Shown here in pieces: positions 9,855 through 22,202 of a stretch of DNA of 64,000 nucleotides. Source of the DNA: Staphylococcus lloydii (lineage in GTDB: Bacteria > Bacillota > Bacilli > Staphylococcales > Staphylococcaceae). Location of the stretch: assembly GCF_015775975.1 (NCBI RefSeq), contig NZ_CP064056.1, positions 1,860,001-1,924,000 of the forward strand, read 5' to 3'. A program made the position numbers and the translations under genes. Position 1 is the first letter of the stretch; each line of letters starts with the position of its first letter. The notes below the pieces were generated by a model. It was given only the letters and a program-made list of their open reading frames with translations, did no database searches and was not told where the DNA came from.

Positions 9855-10163
9855 TTATCCAATACCTAATGCTATTTTTGCATAGCGAGACATCATTTCT
9901 TTATCCCATGGTGGATTCCACACGATATTTACTTCTGTGTCTTGAATTTCAGGTAATTCAGCTAATACCATTTTAATTTGATTAATAATTTGCGGTCCAA
10001 GAGGACAGCCCATTGAAGTCAATGTCATTTCTACCGTACATAAGCCTTCATCGTCTACGTCTACTTTATATACTAAACCTAAGTTAACGATATCGATACC
10101 TAACTCAGGGTCAATTACCATTTCTAAGGCATTTAAAATATTATCTTTTAAACCTTCATCCAT
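9855..10163 (-). CDS. sufT: Iron-sulfur cluster maturation factor SufT (DUF59/MIP18 family)
   Basis: A 102-residue protein. The ATG at 10163 is preferred because AAAGAGGTGAGACA precedes it; an upstream in-frame extension has no such site. Seen: the DUF59 core with the conserved DPELGIDIVNLGLVY (about 17-31) and the TSMGCPLGP loop carrying the invariant Cys, then NIVWNPPWDKEMMS near the C-terminus. In S. aureus the equivalent gene near clpB is sufT, an auxiliary factor needed for Fe-S proteins when lipoic acid demand is high. It is divergent from the Cof phosphatase gene. Confidence 0.88.
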   Translation of the reverse strand: MDEGLKDNILNALEMVIDPELGIDIVNLGLVYKVDVDDEGLCTVEMTLTSMGCPLGPQIINQIKMVLAELPEIQDTEVNIVWNPPWDKEMMSRYAKIALGIG

Positions 10164-10279
10164 TTGTCTCACCTCTTTGTATTTAATCTTACTTAACAAT
10201 ATATCAAATATCTTACAAAACGCCAATAAAATGCTATGATGTTATTGTATTCTAATATACTTATTCCAAGGAGAAAGTT

Positions 10280-11122
10280 ATGCAACCTTATTTAATTTGT
10301 CTAGATTTAGACGGCACGTTATTAAATGATGAAAAGGTTATTACACCTTACACAAAAAAAGTACTAAAAGTCTTACAACAACAAGGTCACAAATTAATGA
10401 TTGCTACGGGACGTCCGTACCGAGCGAGTCAAATATATTACCATGAATTAAATATGGATACACCTATCGTCAATTTTAACGGTGCGTATGTTCACCATCC
10501 AAAAAACAATACTTTTGAAGAAAAGCATGAAGTGCTTGACTTAAACTTAGCAACAAGTATCATTCAATCTTTAAAAGATTATGGCGTTAATAATATGATA
10601 GCCGAAATTAAAGACCATGTATTTATTGATAATTTTGATCAAAAATTATTCGATGGTTTTTCAATGGGCAACCCTAAAATAGAAACTGGAAATCTATTAC
10701 AAAATTTAAATACTTCCCCTACTTCTATTTTAGTTGAAGCTGAAGAAGTAATGATTCCTAGAATTAAACAAATGCTGTCTAGTTTTTATACAGAAAGTAT
10801 AGAACATCGTCGTTGGGGATCACCTTTTCCAGTTATAGAGATAGTCGGTAAAAACATCAACAAAGCACGTGGCATTGAAACATCAAAATCATACCTCAAT
10901 ATTGAGCAACAAAATATTATCGCTTTTGGTGATGAAGACAATGACTTGGAAATGATCAAATATGCAGAGCATGGTATTGCTATGGGTAATGGTCTAACAG
11001 ATTTGAAAAACATAGCCAATGCTACTACATATACTAATAATGAGGATGGCGTAGCTCATTATCTAAACGACTTCTTTAAGTTAAACATTAAACAAGAACA
11101 ATATATTAATACTAATATGTAA
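10280..11122 (+). CDS. Cof-type HAD phosphatase
   Basis: A 280-residue cytoplasmic haloacid dehalogenase of the Cof/YkrA class, which typically hydrolyses sugar phosphates or similar small metabolites. Seen: motif I DLDGTLL with nucleophile D9 and acid D11, motif II ATGRP (about 42-46), motif III lysine in NINKARG, and motif IV FGDEDNDLEMI with metal-binding aspartates near residue 218. A large C2 cap lies between II and III. The start ATG has CAAGGAGAAAG upstream. Substrate is unknown. The next gene, cdr, follows by 63 bases with its own ribosome site. Confidence 0.88.
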   Translation: MQPYLICLDLDGTLLNDEKVITPYTKKVLKVLQQQGHKLMIATGRPYRASQIYYHELNMDTPIVNFNGAYVHHPKNNTFEEKHEVLDLNLATSIIQSLKDYGVNNMIAEIKDHVFIDNFDQKLFDGFSMGNPKIETGNLLQNLNTSPTSILVEAEEVMIPRIKQMLSSFYTESIEHRRWGSPFPVIEIVGKNINKARGIETSKSYLNIEQQNIIAFGDEDNDLEMIKYAEHGIAMGNGLTDLKNIANATTYTNNEDGVAHYLNDFFKLNIKQEQYINTNM

Positions 11123-11185
11123 GTTTAGAACATTAATATTTACTATCGCCAAATTTTATTCTTACCCTTTGTAGGAGGTTATTAT

Positions 11186-12508
11186 ATGACCGAAATAGTC
11201 GTCGTAGGCGCTGTAGCGGGCGGTGCAACTGTCGCCAGTCAAATACGCAGATTAGACAACCAAAGCAACATTACTGTTTTTGAAAAAGATAGAGATATGA
11301 GTTTTGCCAATTGTGGTTTGCCATACTATCTGGGCAACGTAGTCGATTCAAGAGATAAACTACTAGCTACAACACCTGAAGCTTTCTCGGAAAAGAAAAA
11401 TATTACTGTTAAAACGCATCATGAAGTTACAGCCATTGATGATGTAAATCAAACAATATCAGTATATAATCACTTAACTTCAGAAAGCACATCAGTCCCT
11501 TACGACAAATTAATTTTAAGTCCGGGCTGTAGTGCTAATACACTACCTTTAAATAGTGATATTGTATTTACTTTACGTAATATGGAAGATACTGATGCTA
11601 TCGACAATTTTATAACGACGAATAATGTCCAAAGTGCATTAGTCGTTGGGGCTGGCTATATCAGTTTAGAAGTTTTAGATAATTTACATTATCGCGGAAT
11701 TGACACAACTCTCATTCATCGATCATCTCAAATTAATAAATTAATGGATCAAGATATGAACCAACCTATTTTTGATGAATTAAACAGTAGAAACATCACT
11801 TATCATTTAAATGAAGAGATAAGTAAGGTTGAGGGTAACAAAGTTACCTTTAAATCTGGTAACGCAGCATCATATGACATCATTATTACTGGCGTAGGCA
11901 TTAAACCAAATTCTGATTTTGTTAAATCCTCAAGTGTTCAACTTGATGATAAGGGTTATATCCCTGTAAATGATAAATTCGAAACTAATGTAGATAACAT
12001 ATACGCATTAGGCGATATCATTACGTCGCATTATAGACACGTCGATTTACCTGCGCATATACCACTTGCTTGGGGCGCACATCGTGGTGCAAGTATTATT
12101 GCCGAACAAATTGCTGGTGATAATACGATTCGCTTCAAGGGATACCTTGGAGCCAATATCGTTAAATTTTTTGATTATACGTTAGCGAGTTCAGGGATAA
12201 ATCCGCAAGAATTATCCAACTTTGATTATGAGATGCTTGAAATCAATGCTGGTAAACATGCGAATTATTACCCAGGAAATAGTAAAATACACTTACGTGT
12301 TTATTTTGATAAACGTACTAGAAAAATTATTCGTGCAGCAGCAACAGGTGTAGCAGATGTAGATAAACGAATAGACATTCTTACAATGGCAATGATGAAC
12401 GGATTAACTGTGGATGAACTAACAGAGGTAGAAACAGCTTATGCTCCACCTTATAGTCATCCTAAAGATTTAATTAATATCATTGGTTACTCAGCGCGTA
12501 ATAAATAA
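11186..12508 (+). CDS. cdr: Coenzyme A disulfide reductase
   Basis: A 440-residue flavoprotein that reduces CoA disulfide with NADPH; staphylococci use CoA thiol as a main low-molecular redox buffer. Seen: an N-terminal FAD dinucleotide fold ([13 protein letters not shown]), the single active cysteine C43 in SFANCGLPY (same position as in S. aureus CdrA), a second nucleotide fold GAGYISLE (about 155), and the FAD-binding ALGDI motif. The C-terminal dimer domain carries the family tyrosines. ATG at 11186 has AGGAGG. Confidence 0.94.
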   Translation: MTEIVVVGAVAGGATVASQIRRLDNQSNITVFEKDRDMSFANCGLPYYLGNVVDSRDKLLATTPEAFSEKKNITVKTHHEVTAIDDVNQTISVYNHLTSESTSVPYDKLILSPGCSANTLPLNSDIVFTLRNMEDTDAIDNFITTNNVQSALVVGAGYISLEVLDNLHYRGIDTTLIHRSSQINKLMDQDMNQPIFDELNSRNITYHLNEEISKVEGNKVTFKSGNAASYDIIITGVGIKPNSDFVKSSSVQLDDKGYIPVNDKFETNVDNIYALGDIITSHYRHVDLPAHIPLAWGAHRGASIIAEQIAGDNTIRFKGYLGANIVKFFDYTLASSGINPQELSNFDYEMLEINAGKHANYYPGNSKIHLRVYFDKRTRKIIRAAATGVADVDKRIDILTMAMMNGLTVDELTEVETAYAPPYSHPKDLINIIGYSARNK

Positions 12509-12512
12509 CAGT

Positions 12513-12553
12513 AAAAAGTCAGTTTCTATTCATAGTAGAAACTGACTTTTTTT
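12513..12553 (+). terminator. Terminator of cdr
   Basis: A perfect 15-base stem AAAAGTCAGTTTCTA/TAGAAACTGACTTTT with a seven-base loop and a following T tract. Confidence 0.94.
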
Positions 12554-12606
12554 ACCTTCTATCGTTACATATGCTCAAAAACTTTACTATAAAGCCGTTC
12601 AAAAAT

Positions 12607-12654
12607 AAAACCAATTAATGTATTCTCAAATCGAATACATTAATTGGTTTTTTG
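12607..12654. terminator. Terminator hairpin after the UPF0344 gene
   Basis: AAAACCAATTAATGTATTC (12608-12626) pairs perfectly with its complement ending at 12652, loop TCAAATC. T-rich on both sides: TTTTTT on the plus strand, TTTTATTTTT on the minus. It lies 30 bases beyond the minus-strand stop at 12684; a second terminator (cdr) is just to the left. Confidence 0.88.
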
Positions 12655-12683
12655 AGTGGAACTTATCTCCACATTGCTATTAA

Positions 12684-13076
12684 TTATAGCCCGAAAAGTT
12701 TAGTTATTGGTCCCCATGGTAAAATAACGCCTAATACCATAGTGATAACGATAACAATTATTGTCCACCATAACAAACTCGTAGTTGGTTGCTCTTTTTT
12801 TCTTTTGATTAATGTAACTTCCATTAAAGCAATTGCTGCAAAACCGCCTACCATTTTAAATGTTAGTAACATGTGGCCCCCACCATTGTTACCTGCTGAA
12901 AACTCTTGAATAAGTAACCATAAACCTGAGAACAACACCAAAACCATAAATAGTCTTAATAACATATGAACTGGTTTATAGAAAGGTGTTGGCCCTTGTG
13001 ACTGCGATAAGTTAAAGTAAGCAGCGAAAAATAAAATAATCGCTAATACCCAACTTAGTATGTGCATGTGTATCAT
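12684..13076 (-). CDS. UPF0344 (DUF1516, YisL-like) membrane protein
   Basis: A 130-residue integral membrane protein of unknown function. ATG at 13076 is chosen because GGAGGGATATAGC lies immediately upstream; the family begins M(I/L)H(M/L)HI. Seen: four hydrophobic helices (about 5-20, 37-57, 67-85, 100-120), the HMLLTFKM stretch and the C-terminal [13 protein letters not shown] that is nearly invariant in staphylococci. It stands alone between terminators. Confidence 0.85.
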   Translation of the reverse strand: MIHMHILSWVLAIILFFAAYFNLSQSQGPTPFYKPVHMLLRLFMVLVLFSGLWLLIQEFSAGNNGGGHMLLTFKMVGGFAAIALMEVTLIKRKKEQPTTSLLWWTIIVIVITMVLGVILPWGPITKLFGL

Positions 13077-13170
13077 GCTATATCCCTCCACACAACTTTA
13101 TATTTCTACAACTATTTTATCATATATGCCCTATTACTCAATCAGTCTTTTTTACTTAGCCTTAAACCAA

Positions 13171-13208
13171 CAAAACGAGGTAACTTTAAATTTAAAAGTT
13201 ACCTCGTC
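13171..13208 (-). terminator. Terminator of the FAH-family gene
   Basis: ACGAGGTAACTTT pairs with AAAGTTACCTCGT around an AT loop, with TTTTGTTGG following on the minus strand. Ten bases beyond the stop. Confidence 0.88.
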
Positions 13209-13217
13209 ATTTATCAA

Positions 13218-14126
13218 TTATTCATCTTGAGCAATAAAATTTGTTAATGTACCAATATTATCAATTGTTACTTTAACTTCGTCACCTGGTTGTAAAAACT
13301 GAGGTGGATTCATACCTGCACCTACACCAGCTGGAGTACCTGTAGCAATAATATCTCCTGGATGTAATGCTACATATTTAGAAATTTCTTCTATTAACTC
13401 ATCTATTTTTAAAATCATTTGGCTTGTGTTGCCATCTTGACGTATTTCGTTATTCACTTTAGTAACGATATTAACGTCTTCAGGTGTTGGCAATTCATCC
13501 TTCGTTACAATATACGGTCCAATTGGGCAACCACCTGTTAAACTTTTAGATAAGAAAGCTTGAGCATGCGTATTTTGGGCATTACGGTCAGTCACATCAT
13601 TGATGATAGTGTAACCATAAACATAGTCTAAAGCTAAACCTTTAGGAATTTTTTCACCGTCTTTACCAATAACAATACCTAACTCACCTTCATAATCTAA
13701 TTGGTCAGTAATATCTTTATGATTTGGTATTGTGCTGTTATCACCAGTTAATGAAGATGCCGCTTTAGTAAAGACGTATAAACGTTGAACTTCATTATTT
13801 AACTCATTAGCATGATCTTGATAATTACGTCCAAAAGCAATTACATTATTAGTTGGTGTTACCGGTGGTAAAAATTCTATATCTGAAAATGGTACTTTAT
13901 AATTATCACCATTACCGCTATCTTCAGCAGCTACAACTGCTTTTCTAACTTGTTCTTGGAAATCAACTAATTGATTTTGTTGCAATCCGTTTAACAACGT
14001 CTTAGGGTGAAATTCACCTTCAGCAAAGTCTGCAAATACACGTTTTAAATCCCATGCAGCTTCTTCACGTTTAACTTTAACACCATAGGATGTTTGTCCT
14101 TCATGTCGGAATGATAAAAATTTCAT
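13218..14126 (-). CDS. Fumarylacetoacetate hydrolase-family protein
   Basis: A 302-residue enzyme of the FAH/HpcE/YcgM superfamily, which cleave C-C bonds or decarboxylate keto acids using a divalent metal. Seen: an N-terminal extension (1-80), then the FAH fold with [16 protein letters not shown] (about 92-107), the metal-binding [14 protein letters not shown] (Glu-Glu pair, about 140-155), [12 protein letters not shown] and the C-terminal [16 protein letters not shown]. Such proteins are often annotated acylpyruvate hydrolase or oxaloacetate decarboxylase; I cannot choose. It is monocistronic with its own terminator. Confidence 0.88.
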   Translation of the reverse strand: MKFLSFRHEGQTSYGVKVKREEAAWDLKRVFADFAEGEFHPKTLLNGLQQNQLVDFQEQVRKAVVAAEDSGNGDNYKVPFSDIEFLPPVTPTNNVIAFGRNYQDHANELNNEVQRLYVFTKAASSLTGDNSTIPNHKDITDQLDYEGELGIVIGKDGEKIPKGLALDYVYGYTIINDVTDRNAQNTHAQAFLSKSLTGGCPIGPYIVTKDELPTPEDVNIVTKVNNEIRQDGNTSQMILKIDELIEEISKYVALHPGDIIATGTPAGVGAGMNPPQFLQPGDEVKVTIDNIGTLTNFIAQDE

Positions 14127-14359
14127 TCACTATCAGCTCCTCAACTTTTAACTTACTTTATATTATAACTATAATTCTCAATAAATAACAAATAAATGAA
14201 TAGGTTGAAATTATTAAAATTGAACAATGAAACTAATGAGCTATACAACCGTATTCTATTATTATTCATCTTTCCCTATGTTTAATTTTTTATGCATAAA
14301 TTTTGCATAGGTTCGCTTTAAATAGTTCATAAGCATTCACATATAAATTAAATTAACGT

Positions 14360-17300
14360 CTATTCTTCTACTGATAATTGACCATATTTAAAGAAATATA
14401 AATAGCCTTTTACTTCAGTATTTAAGATTGTTTCTAAAGTGTTTTTATAATAAGTCATTTGAATTTTATAGCGATCTCTAAGTTGCTTACCTATTTCTTC
14501 ATCGGTCATCCCTCTACGTCTATTAAAAGCGTCTGTTTTATAATCTACAAAATAATACAAACCATCTTTTACGAAAATTAAATCTATCATACCTTGAATG
14601 ATAGAACTATCTTCTTCACTCTCTGGTACATGATCTACTTTTCCTTGATTTACAATGAACGGTAATTCTCTATATATTCCATCACTTTTAGCGATTGCTA
14701 AATATAAATCACTGTTAATAAATTGTTCTATTTCTGGAATATTGATGTCTTGCTTAGCATCTTCAGCTATTATATTTTTACGGATTAAGTCGTCGATATA
14801 TTCGTTAACTTCCTCCGTACTTAACCGCTCTACTTTGAATGGTAAATGTTGCATTACTGTATGCATCAATGTTCCTATTTCATTTGCCTTACGTTTTGTA
14901 TATTGATTTAAAAAGTTTGGTCGTTCATAAGTAGTTGAACCCACACGATATTGTCTCACACGGTTATAATCGGTACCTGCTTCTTCAGTTTCAAGTTGTC
15001 GCTTTAATTCTGAAACAGATTGTTTAGACGCTTTATGCATATCTTTTTGATAAGGATATTCATAACTTAATTGTTCATGAATTTGCGCTTGCAACGTTTT
15101 ATCATTCGTTGCTGCTTGCGGTATATCATGAACAGAACGTTGTGTTGTTGTATCAGCGACATATTCGCTTGCGATGTCTTCATAATTATGAATATTAATA
15201 TTCACGCTTGGTCTAACACTTGCGTCCAATGCATCGATATCTGTTTCAAACTGAAGATCTGATGGAATAGCAGTTGATTGATGTTTTGCCAAAATCGTAT
15301 AGATAAGGTCGATAGGACGCTGTGCCGTCAATCTATAACTGACAGGCAAGTAATCATTGGATACTGCCACTTGCTCCCATTGTTCTAATTCTTTACTGTC
15401 TTTAACTCTACCAATCAAATACAATTGCTCTTTAGCTCTCGTTAAAGCAACATAGATAAGCCTCATTTCTTCTGAAATTAATTCTTTTTCCGCAATTGCT
15501 TTTAAGGTAACAGATGCTAAAGATGGATAACTTACATTATTTTGCACATCAAAATAATTCATTCCTAAACCATATTGTTGATTTAAAATCACAGGTTTAT
15601 TTAACGCGTCTCTTCGGAATCTTCTTGAGAGTCCTGAATATATTACAAATGGAAACTCTAGCCCTTTACTACTATGCACCGTCATCATGCGAACAACATC
15701 ATCATTCGGTCCAATTACATTTTCCTCACCAAAATCTTTGCCACGCTCTATTAATTCATCAATAAAACGAATAAATTGATATAGTCCTCGGAAACTAGAA
15801 TTTTCAAATTCAATCGCTTTGTTAAATAAGCCATACAAATTTGCTCTTCTACCTTTACCGCCAATTAACCCACTAAAATATTGAATAACAAAATGGTCAT
15901 TATAAAACTTATCAATCAATTGATAAACGGGGTGACTTTGACTATATGTTTGATACATAGCTAAGTCATCCATAAAGTATTGTAATTTTTGTACAAGCTT
16001 TTTATTAGCAACTTCATTGCTCATATAATTGTTTATCGATTGATAAAAATAATCATCGTTCGGACTAAACACTCTAATATTAGACAATTCATCTTCGGTA
16101 AACTGGTAAATTACAGAACGCATTAAACCAACTAAATATATATCTTGCAACGGATTGTCGACAGTTCTTAAAAATGACAATATCAATCGCACTTCAGTTT
16201 GTTCGAAATAGCCTTCTTTACTGTTCACATGGAAGGGAATATCATGGTCTTTAAATGCTTGTTGGATGCGTCTAGCCTGACCATATGACCTTTCCAAGAT
16301 AACAATATCTTTGTATGTAGGTTGTCGATATTTACCTAACTTCACATCATAAACTTCACGTTCGTTCATAATTTGTTGCACGTGTTGTACGATATATTCA
16401 GCTTCTTGTTCTGCACCTGTTAAATCAGATTCACCATCTTCTATTAACATATCAAGATGCAATGGTACATTAGCATCATCAAAGTTAGCACCATAATATA
16501 ATTGTGCCGCTTCATCGTACTCAATTTCACCAACTTGACTATCCATCATATGCTTAAATAAATAGTTAGTCGTGCTTAATACTTCTTTACGTGACCTGAA
16601 ATTTTGAGACAAATCGATGCGTAAGCCACTATTGTCACCTTTTACGTTAAAACGGTTATACTTTTCTATAAATAAACTAGGGTCTGCCTGCCTAAATTTA
16701 TAAATTGATTGTTTAACGTCACCCACCATAAATAAATTACCATCATGGTCATTTCCTTTTTTGATACACGATAGGATTTGTTCTTGTACTCTATTCGTAT
16801 CTTGATATTCATCTACGAGTATTTCATCAATTTGTGTGGACAAATGTTGCGCTATTTCAGATGGCGTACCATCTTCATTGGTTAATATTTGTAATGCAAA
16901 ATGCTCATAATCTGCAAAATCAATAAGATTGCTACTTCTTTTCTTACCATTAAATTGTTCAATCACATCGGCTGTAATTTGAGCCAAATAACTTACACGT
17001 GGTTTTAATTGTTGCATATCACTTTTCAGACTATCCACATCTCTTGAGAAATAATCATCTTGTACTTTTGTCACTAAAGATTTGTAATTGTCATAATGAC
17101 TTTTAGCACTATCATATGCTTCTATATTTAATTCATTAGCTTCTTTTATTTTTTTATTTTTAGCAGGAAAACGCGGTTCAAATTGATGGTTCGCAATTAA
17201 CTCTGTGTTTAACATACCGTCTTCCATAGCTTGCGTTAAAAATTGACGTTCTCTTTGGACAACGTCAACTTGCTTATCTACTTCTTCTAACATCATAAAT

Positions 17301-18016
17301 AAATCATAACTTTTATTTAATGATTCTTCTGCCGATGTTAAAAATATTTTAGCCAAGTCATTGAGTAATTGTAACAAGTTGTCTTGTTGTGTTTCATTGT
17401 CATATGGTTCGGCAAGTGAATTTAGCCACTCAAATGGATATGGATTGGCTACACTAAATTGATATAACTGTTTAATAATTTCTCTCAGCTGTTCATCGTT
17501 TCTATCGGATGATAATTGCTCTGTTAAATCCACAAAGTTAGCATCTAATTTGTCGTAATGTTGTTCTAACACTTCATCAATTGTTTGTTCTAATAATAAT
17601 ATATTTTCCGCTTCACTACTCGTTCTAAAATTTGGATCCACATCTAAAACATCATAATGCTGTTGAATTAACTTTAAACAAAAACTGTGCAATGTTGAAA
17701 TTTGTGCTTGATGAATTTTAACACGTTGGCTTTTTAAATGTTCATTCGAAGGATCTTCTAATGAAGCCTCTTTAATTCTATTTTCAACTCGATGTTTCAT
17801 TTCTCGTGCACTAGCATTAGTAAAGGTAACGACGAGCAGACGATCGACATCTAATTCATCATGTAAGATACGTTGAATGATTCTTTCAACTAATACCGCA
17901 GTTTTACCTGAACCCGCAGCTGCAGCCACTAAAATATCTTGATCTTTAGCATATATACTTTTCCATTGATTATCAGTCCATTGTGCATTACTTGGCTTTG
18001 TTGGTATATTAGTCAT
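14360..18016 (-). CDS. addA: ATP-dependent helicase/nuclease subunit A
   Basis: A 1218-residue subunit of the AddAB double-strand-break resection enzyme. Seen: UvrD-type helicase motif [10 protein letters not shown] (31-39), motif Ia [10 protein letters not shown], motif [10 protein letters not shown], motif [19 protein letters not shown], motifs V and VI ([26 protein letters not shown]), and a C-terminal RecB-type nuclease domain with [10 protein letters not shown] near residue 1157. The ATG at 18016 gives the usual N-terminus; a GTG 18 bases upstream would use addB's last codons as part of the protein. The start overlaps the end of addB by eight bases, so translation is coupled. Confidence 0.96.
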   Translation of the reverse strand: MTNIPTKPSNAQWTDNQWKSIYAKDQDILVAAAAGSGKTAVLVERIIQRILHDELDVDRLLVVTFTNASAREMKHRVENRIKEASLEDPSNEHLKSQRVKIHQAQISTLHSFCLKLIQQHYDVLDVDPNFRTSSEAENILLLEQTIDEVLEQHYDKLDANFVDLTEQLSSDRNDEQLREIIKQLYQFSVANPYPFEWLNSLAEPYDNETQQDNLLQLLNDLAKIFLTSAEESLNKSYDLFMMLEEVDKQVDVVQRERQFLTQAMEDGMLNTELIANHQFEPRFPAKNKKIKEANELNIEAYDSAKSHYDNYKSLVTKVQDDYFSRDVDSLKSDMQQLKPRVSYLAQITADVIEQFNGKKRSSNLIDFADYEHFALQILTNEDGTPSEIAQHLSTQIDEILVDEYQDTNRVQEQILSCIKKGNDHDGNLFMVGDVKQSIYKFRQADPSLFIEKYNRFNVKGDNSGLRIDLSQNFRSRKEVLSTTNYLFKHMMDSQVGEIEYDEAAQLYYGANFDDANVPLHLDMLIEDGESDLTGAEQEAEYIVQHVQQIMNEREVYDVKLGKYRQPTYKDIVILERSYGQARRIQQAFKDHDIPFHVNSKEGYFEQTEVRLILSFLRTVDNPLQDIYLVGLMRSVIYQFTEDELSNIRVFSPNDDYFYQSINNYMSNEVANKKLVQKLQYFMDDLAMYQTYSQSHPVYQLIDKFYNDHFVIQYFSGLIGGKGRRANLYGLFNKAIEFENSSFRGLYQFIRFIDELIERGKDFGEENVIGPNDDVVRMMTVHSSKGLEFPFVIYSGLSRRFRRDALNKPVILNQQYGLGMNYFDVQNNVSYPSLASVTLKAIAEKELISEEMRLIYVALTRAKEQLYLIGRVKDSKELEQWEQVAVSNDYLPVSYRLTAQRPIDLIYTILAKHQSTAIPSDLQFETDIDALDASVRPSVNINIHNYEDIASEYVADTTTQRSVHDIPQAATNDKTLQAQIHEQLSYEYPYQKDMHKASKQSVSELKRQLETEEAGTDYNRVRQYRVGSTTYERPNFLNQYTKRKANEIGTLMHTVMQHLPFKVERLSTEEVNEYIDDLIRKNIIAEDAKQDINIPEIEQFINSDLYLAIAKSDGIYRELPFIVNQGKVDHVPESEEDSSIIQGMIDLIFVKDGLYYFVDYKTDAFNRRRGMTDEEIGKQLRDRYKIQMTYYKNTLETILNTEVKGYLYFFKYGQLSVEE

Positions 18017-21000
18017 TTTGCACGTCTTCCTCACTTTCTATCTCAACTTGCTGAATTGCTTCTAGAGGATTGATGGTCTCATCTACTTGACGATAACGTT
18101 TTTGATCAATCATGCCATCAACGTGACAGACAGATTTATAGTTACAATATTGACATGGTAATGTTTGATTATATTTCAGTGGCGCAACTTCAGTATGTCC
18201 GTCCATAATATTCGATGCTGTTTCTATAAAGTTTTGTTTATTATGTGCAATAAATTTATAGATTGTTGATTCATCTGCCACTTTACTACTACTTTTAACC
18301 GTACCATCTTTTTTCAAGCCTACCGGTACAATATCGGAAGTAAAACTTGGCTCGATTCTATCATCTAAGGCATCTAATACATTTGTATCACTATTTAATA
18401 AACCATTTAATTTAAAAGCAGTTAAAAATTCTGACGTACGTTTTTCTTCTTGCAACTCTTTCCAAGCTAGTTTAATTCGTGGTTCATGTACATGAAAGTA
18501 TAATAAGCCACCCGGTTTCGTAACTTTATTCAACCCTAAACGTGATTTATTTTGTAACACAATATCCATATAAGTCATCATTTGCATTTGCATGCCATAA
18601 TATACTTTCGTTAAATCTAATGTGCCACTATATTTTGATGATTTATAATCAATAATATTAACAAAGCTCTCATCATTTTTTGTGTAAGTATCAATACGGT
18701 CAATCTGACCTCTAATATTGATTGGCACACCTTGACGTGTCACAAGTGGTTGGGCATATAATTCTTCGTTATTTTTAGGATTTTTTCTAAAGCTAGCTTC
18801 AAATTTTGTCGGAACAAATTTAGAATGACTGCCTTGATATTGCAGTGCTGTTAATGTCGTTTCTACTATTGCACCAATACGTTGAGATAAATAACGATAA
18901 TATGCTGTTGAGTTAAGTACGTTAAATTGAACTTCTGGTAATATTTCTTCTAATGCCTTTGTCGTTAATTCATGAATTGCCTTATGTGTTAATTTGTTAA
19001 ATTGGCCATTCACTTGCTCTGAGATGTACTTTAATACTTGGTGGAATATGTCTCCTAAATCAAAATTCTCTAATTTATATTTAGTTCGTTCATTTAAACG
19101 TAAACCGTGTGAAGCAAAATGTTTAAATGGACAAGCCAAATAACCTTCGAAACGCGAAACACTCGCATTAATTTTGTCTCCATATAAAGATTTAGATAAA
19201 GATTCACTTAACTGCACCGTTTCATTATCATAAGTTAATGCCGTTAATAGATAATCTAACCCCTGATTTAAACGTTCATCATTTTGCATGACTTGGTATG
19301 TATCTAACCAAGTTTCGGCAACGATTTCATCATCTAACCATGCTTTTAAAGATTCAAACAATGCGATTTTTGTTTGATGTGGATGTTCCATTAACGTTAA
19401 AGGATTCATTTGATGTAGATGATGTATATTTTGGATTTCTAAATTAGTATATAGTGCTTGAATTTGGGTAATAAAAGGACTAAGTTCTTTTTCATCTCCA
19501 CTTGCGCCCATCAAGCTATAAGAAAATGTGACATCTGATTGTGCCCTCGTCATCGCAATATAACACACGAAAGCCTCATCCATTTGTAAGATATCTGCTG
19601 TAGGACTGAGTTCAAGTTGAGATTGTGTTTGGAAATATTTCTTTTCATCATCAGTCATTAATCCAGATGCTTGAACCGATTGAGGTATGACACCGTCGTT
19701 AACGCCGACAAGATATACTTTAGCCTTATTATCAACTTTAGCTAAATCCATTGTCCCTACACTTACTTGATCTATCATTTGCGGAATCATTCTAAACTCT
19801 AACTGCTCTAAACCGATGTCTAGCAATTCTAAAAATCTTGTTTTCGACATCTGTTGTTCTTTGAAAACAGAAACTAAATCATCTAATGTTTGAATAAAAC
19901 CATTCCAAACTTGGTCTAATTCTTCCGCTTCAGTGTGTGCTTCGGTAGCATCTAATCTATCTCTTTCTGCCATAAGTTGACTCGGCAATTCAAGTACTTC
20001 GATTGCTTCATAAAATGCACGTGCGAAATCAACCGCGGTTTGCGTATCACTCAAACGTTCTTCAAACGCCATGATTTTATTTACAACGTTCTCTTTTAAT
20101 TTAACGACACGTTGGAATGTTTCGCGTTCTTCATCAGTCAACGGTTGACGTTTAATGCCCATTTTATTAAAACGTTCAATCTCAAAATACTTGTCATCTA
20201 ACCAACGCTTACCATATATACCACGTTCTAACACGAAATTTTCTAAGATACTGATTAGATAACCACTATTTTCTATTGTTTGAGTTAATACATCCGTCTT
20301 AAATAGACGCATCAACGGTTCAAAACGCCAATTCGTTTGCAACACTTCGATAAGCGAACGGAACATTTCCATAACCGGATGATGGGTCATAGGCTTTTTC
20401 AAATCAATATGATAAGGAATATCATATTGTGGAAATATGGACTCTATTAAATACGCGTAAGTTTCGTCTCTATACAAAATCGCGATATCTTGGAACCTTC
20501 TGCCTGCTTCCCTATTGTCACGTAAAATTTGACGCGCTATTTCATTTACTTCTTCACGCATATTAGATGACTCATAAATTTTAAGGTGTTGTTGTAATTG
20601 TTGTGGTTCAAATTGTAGCGCATTAAAATTTTGTTCTAAATGTTGTAAATCTTTATTCTCAAATCGCTGTTGATGTGAAAATGTCTCGACATTTAATGAA
20701 ATATTAAGTTCTTGAGCGATTTCTTCGATATGAGTTAGAGATTCTGATGGCTTTCTATATAAACTAAATGGATCTTTATCACCATCAGTTGTCAAAAGAA
20801 TTGTAACTTGTCTACATTGTTTAACTAATCCTTTAATAATTTCATATTCTAATGTAGAAAAATTGTGGAATCCATCTATGTATATTTGTGCGCGGCTAAG
20901 CCATTCGGATTGATTCATCATAGTGATAAAACGTTGCAACGTATCTTCGGTAGAAACGTATTGACCATTGATACGTTGTTCTAATTGTTTATATACCAAA

Positions 21001-21482
21001 GCGATATCTTGTAATTTATGTTGCGTTCTTGTTTGTAAGTTGTTTTCAGCAATATAATCTTCTAGTTGTTGTGGAGAAACTGCATATTTTTTAAAATCTT
21101 GAATTTGTTCATATAACTTTTCACTAAATCCATAATATTTTACTTGTGACTGATATAATTTCAGCTCATTTTTATGTTGTTGAATAATATCATAAATCAT
21201 CATTTGTGTAGCAGCTTTTGATAATTGTTCTTCCATTAAGCCCCCAACTTCTTGAAAGACACGATAACTTAAACGCTCAAAGTGTAAAACTTCAGTTCTT
21301 AAACTACCATTTAATTCTGAGTCATTAACAAATGCTTGTTCTAGTTGGAACGTATTTTGTGTCGGTGCAATTAAAACAATAGGATCGCCTAGTGGATCTT
21401 GTTTCATATCTGCTTTAATAGTTTCTATCATTTTATGAGATTTACCTGTTCCTGCTCTTCCTATATATGCATTTAATTCCAT
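18009..21482 (-). CDS. addB: ATP-dependent helicase/deoxyribonuclease subunit B
   Basis: A 1157-residue partner of AddA; it is thought to recognise Chi and carries the second nuclease. Seen: Walker A GRAGTGKS (8-15), helicase-like motifs DGFHNFS and YVLVALTRA-type AMTRAQSDV, and a nuclease domain with [11 protein letters not shown]. Four cysteines flank the nuclease, one in [10 protein letters not shown] and three in [10 protein letters not shown], the known AddB [4Fe-4S] 'iron staple'. The start ATG at 21482 has AAAGGAGTGGAG. It is first in the addBA operon and follows a terminator for spsB. Confidence 0.96.
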   Translation of the reverse strand: MELNAYIGRAGTGKSHKMIETIKADMKQDPLGDPIVLIAPTQNTFQLEQAFVNDSELNGSLRTEVLHFERLSYRVFQEVGGLMEEQLSKAATQMMIYDIIQQHKNELKLYQSQVKYYGFSEKLYEQIQDFKKYAVSPQQLEDYIAENNLQTRTQHKLQDIALVYKQLEQRINGQYVSTEDTLQRFITMMNQSEWLSRAQIYIDGFHNFSTLEYEIIKGLVKQCRQVTILLTTDGDKDPFSLYRKPSESLTHIEEIAQELNISLNVETFSHQQRFENKDLQHLEQNFNALQFEPQQLQQHLKIYESSNMREEVNEIARQILRDNREAGRRFQDIAILYRDETYAYLIESIFPQYDIPYHIDLKKPMTHHPVMEMFRSLIEVLQTNWRFEPLMRLFKTDVLTQTIENSGYLISILENFVLERGIYGKRWLDDKYFEIERFNKMGIKRQPLTDEERETFQRVVKLKENVVNKIMAFEERLSDTQTAVDFARAFYEAIEVLELPSQLMAERDRLDATEAHTEAEELDQVWNGFIQTLDDLVSVFKEQQMSKTRFLELLDIGLEQLEFRMIPQMIDQVSVGTMDLAKVDNKAKVYLVGVNDGVIPQSVQASGLMTDDEKKYFQTQSQLELSPTADILQMDEAFVCYIAMTRAQSDVTFSYSLMGASGDEKELSPFITQIQALYTNLEIQNIHHLHQMNPLTLMEHPHQTKIALFESLKAWLDDEIVAETWLDTYQVMQNDERLNQGLDYLLTALTYDNETVQLSESLSKSLYGDKINASVSRFEGYLACPFKHFASHGLRLNERTKYKLENFDLGDIFHQVLKYISEQVNGQFNKLTHKAIHELTTKALEEILPEVQFNVLNSTAYYRYLSQRIGAIVETTLTALQYQGSHSKFVPTKFEASFRKNPKNNEELYAQPLVTRQGVPINIRGQIDRIDTYTKNDESFVNIIDYKSSKYSGTLDLTKVYYGMQMQMMTYMDIVLQNKSRLGLNKVTKPGGLLYFHVHEPRIKLAWKELQEEKRTSEFLTAFKLNGLLNSDTNVLDALDDRIEPSFTSDIVPVGLKKDGTVKSSSKVADESTIYKFIAHNKQNFIETASNIMDGHTEVAPLKYNQTLPCQYCNYKSVCHVDGMIDQKRYRQVDETINPLEAIQQVEIESEEDVQND

Positions 21483-21550
21483 GAACTAGCTCCACTCCTT
21501 TGAGTCATATTTTAACACATAAGGCTAAAAATTAATTGTACTCTATAAAT

Positions 21551-21603
21551 ATAAAAAAGAAGAATTAGTTAACTTTAAACTTGTTCGCGTCAACTAATTC
21601 TTC
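21551..21603 (-). terminator. Terminator of spsAB
   Basis: GAAGAATTAGTTGAC pairs with GTTAACTAATTCTTC, followed on the minus strand by TTTTTTATA. Nine bases beyond the spsB stop; it separates spsB from addB. Confidence 0.9.
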
Positions 21604-21611
21604 ATTATTAA

Positions 21612-22184
21612 TTATTTGTTGTAATTCGTATCTGGATCGAAGCCAAATTTAAAATCACTAAACGGCCAGAATCTAAATGATACTTTACCTACTACTGTAT
21701 CTTTATCAATTAAACCGAATGAACGACTATCTTTACTTACTTCACGGTTATCACCTAGTACTAATAATTTACCTTTAGGTATTTTATTACCTTGAGCATT
21801 TGGTAAATCTTTAGTTTTCAAACTACCTGTAATGTATTCATATTGTTTATGCTTTTCATTGTAATCTAGGTATGGTTCTTTTACTCGGTGACCATTAACA
21901 TATAGTTTGTCTTTTTTATATTCGATATTGTCTCCTGGTGTTCCAATTACACGTTTAACATAGTCATCAGTTTTATTAGCATGGAATACGATAACATTAC
22001 CTTTTTTAATATCATTAAATCTATAGTCAAATAAGTTAACAATAACATGTTGACCATCTTTTAATGTTGGATCCATCGAGTCACCTTTTACAGTATATGA
22101 CTTTGCGACAAAATTGATAATGAATAATACTAAAGCCACTGCCACGACGATTGATATAATCCATTCAGTTATTTCTTTTTTCAC
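21612..22184 (-). CDS. spsB: Type I signal peptidase, active
   Basis: A 190-residue membrane protease that removes Sec signal peptides outside the cell membrane. Seen: one N-terminal membrane anchor (about 8-27), the catalytic serine S36 in KGDSMDPTL, the general base K77 in DDYVKRVIG, and box E GDNREVSKDSRSFG near residue 150. Numbering matches S. aureus SpsB. The start codon is GTG (22184) with GAGGTG upstream. It lies 18 bases after spsA. The family member is essential in S. aureus. Confidence 0.96.
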   Translation of the reverse strand: MKKEITEWIISIVVAVALVLFIINFVAKSYTVKGDSMDPTLKDGQHVIVNLFDYRFNDIKKGNVIVFHANKTDDYVKRVIGTPGDNIEYKKDKLYVNGHRVKEPYLDYNEKHKQYEYITGSLKTKDLPNAQGNKIPKGKLLVLGDNREVSKDSRSFGLIDKDTVVGKVSFRFWPFSDFKFGFDPDTNYNK

Positions 22185-22202
22185 GTTTCACACCTCATCT
22201 AT

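Noticed and set aside
14264-14340. Short basic minus-strand frame (about 24 codons, starting MLMNYLKRTYAKF) in the gap after addA
   Set aside because: No ribosome site before the ATG and no promoter or terminator of its own; basic Lys-rich peptides arise easily in AT-rich DNA.
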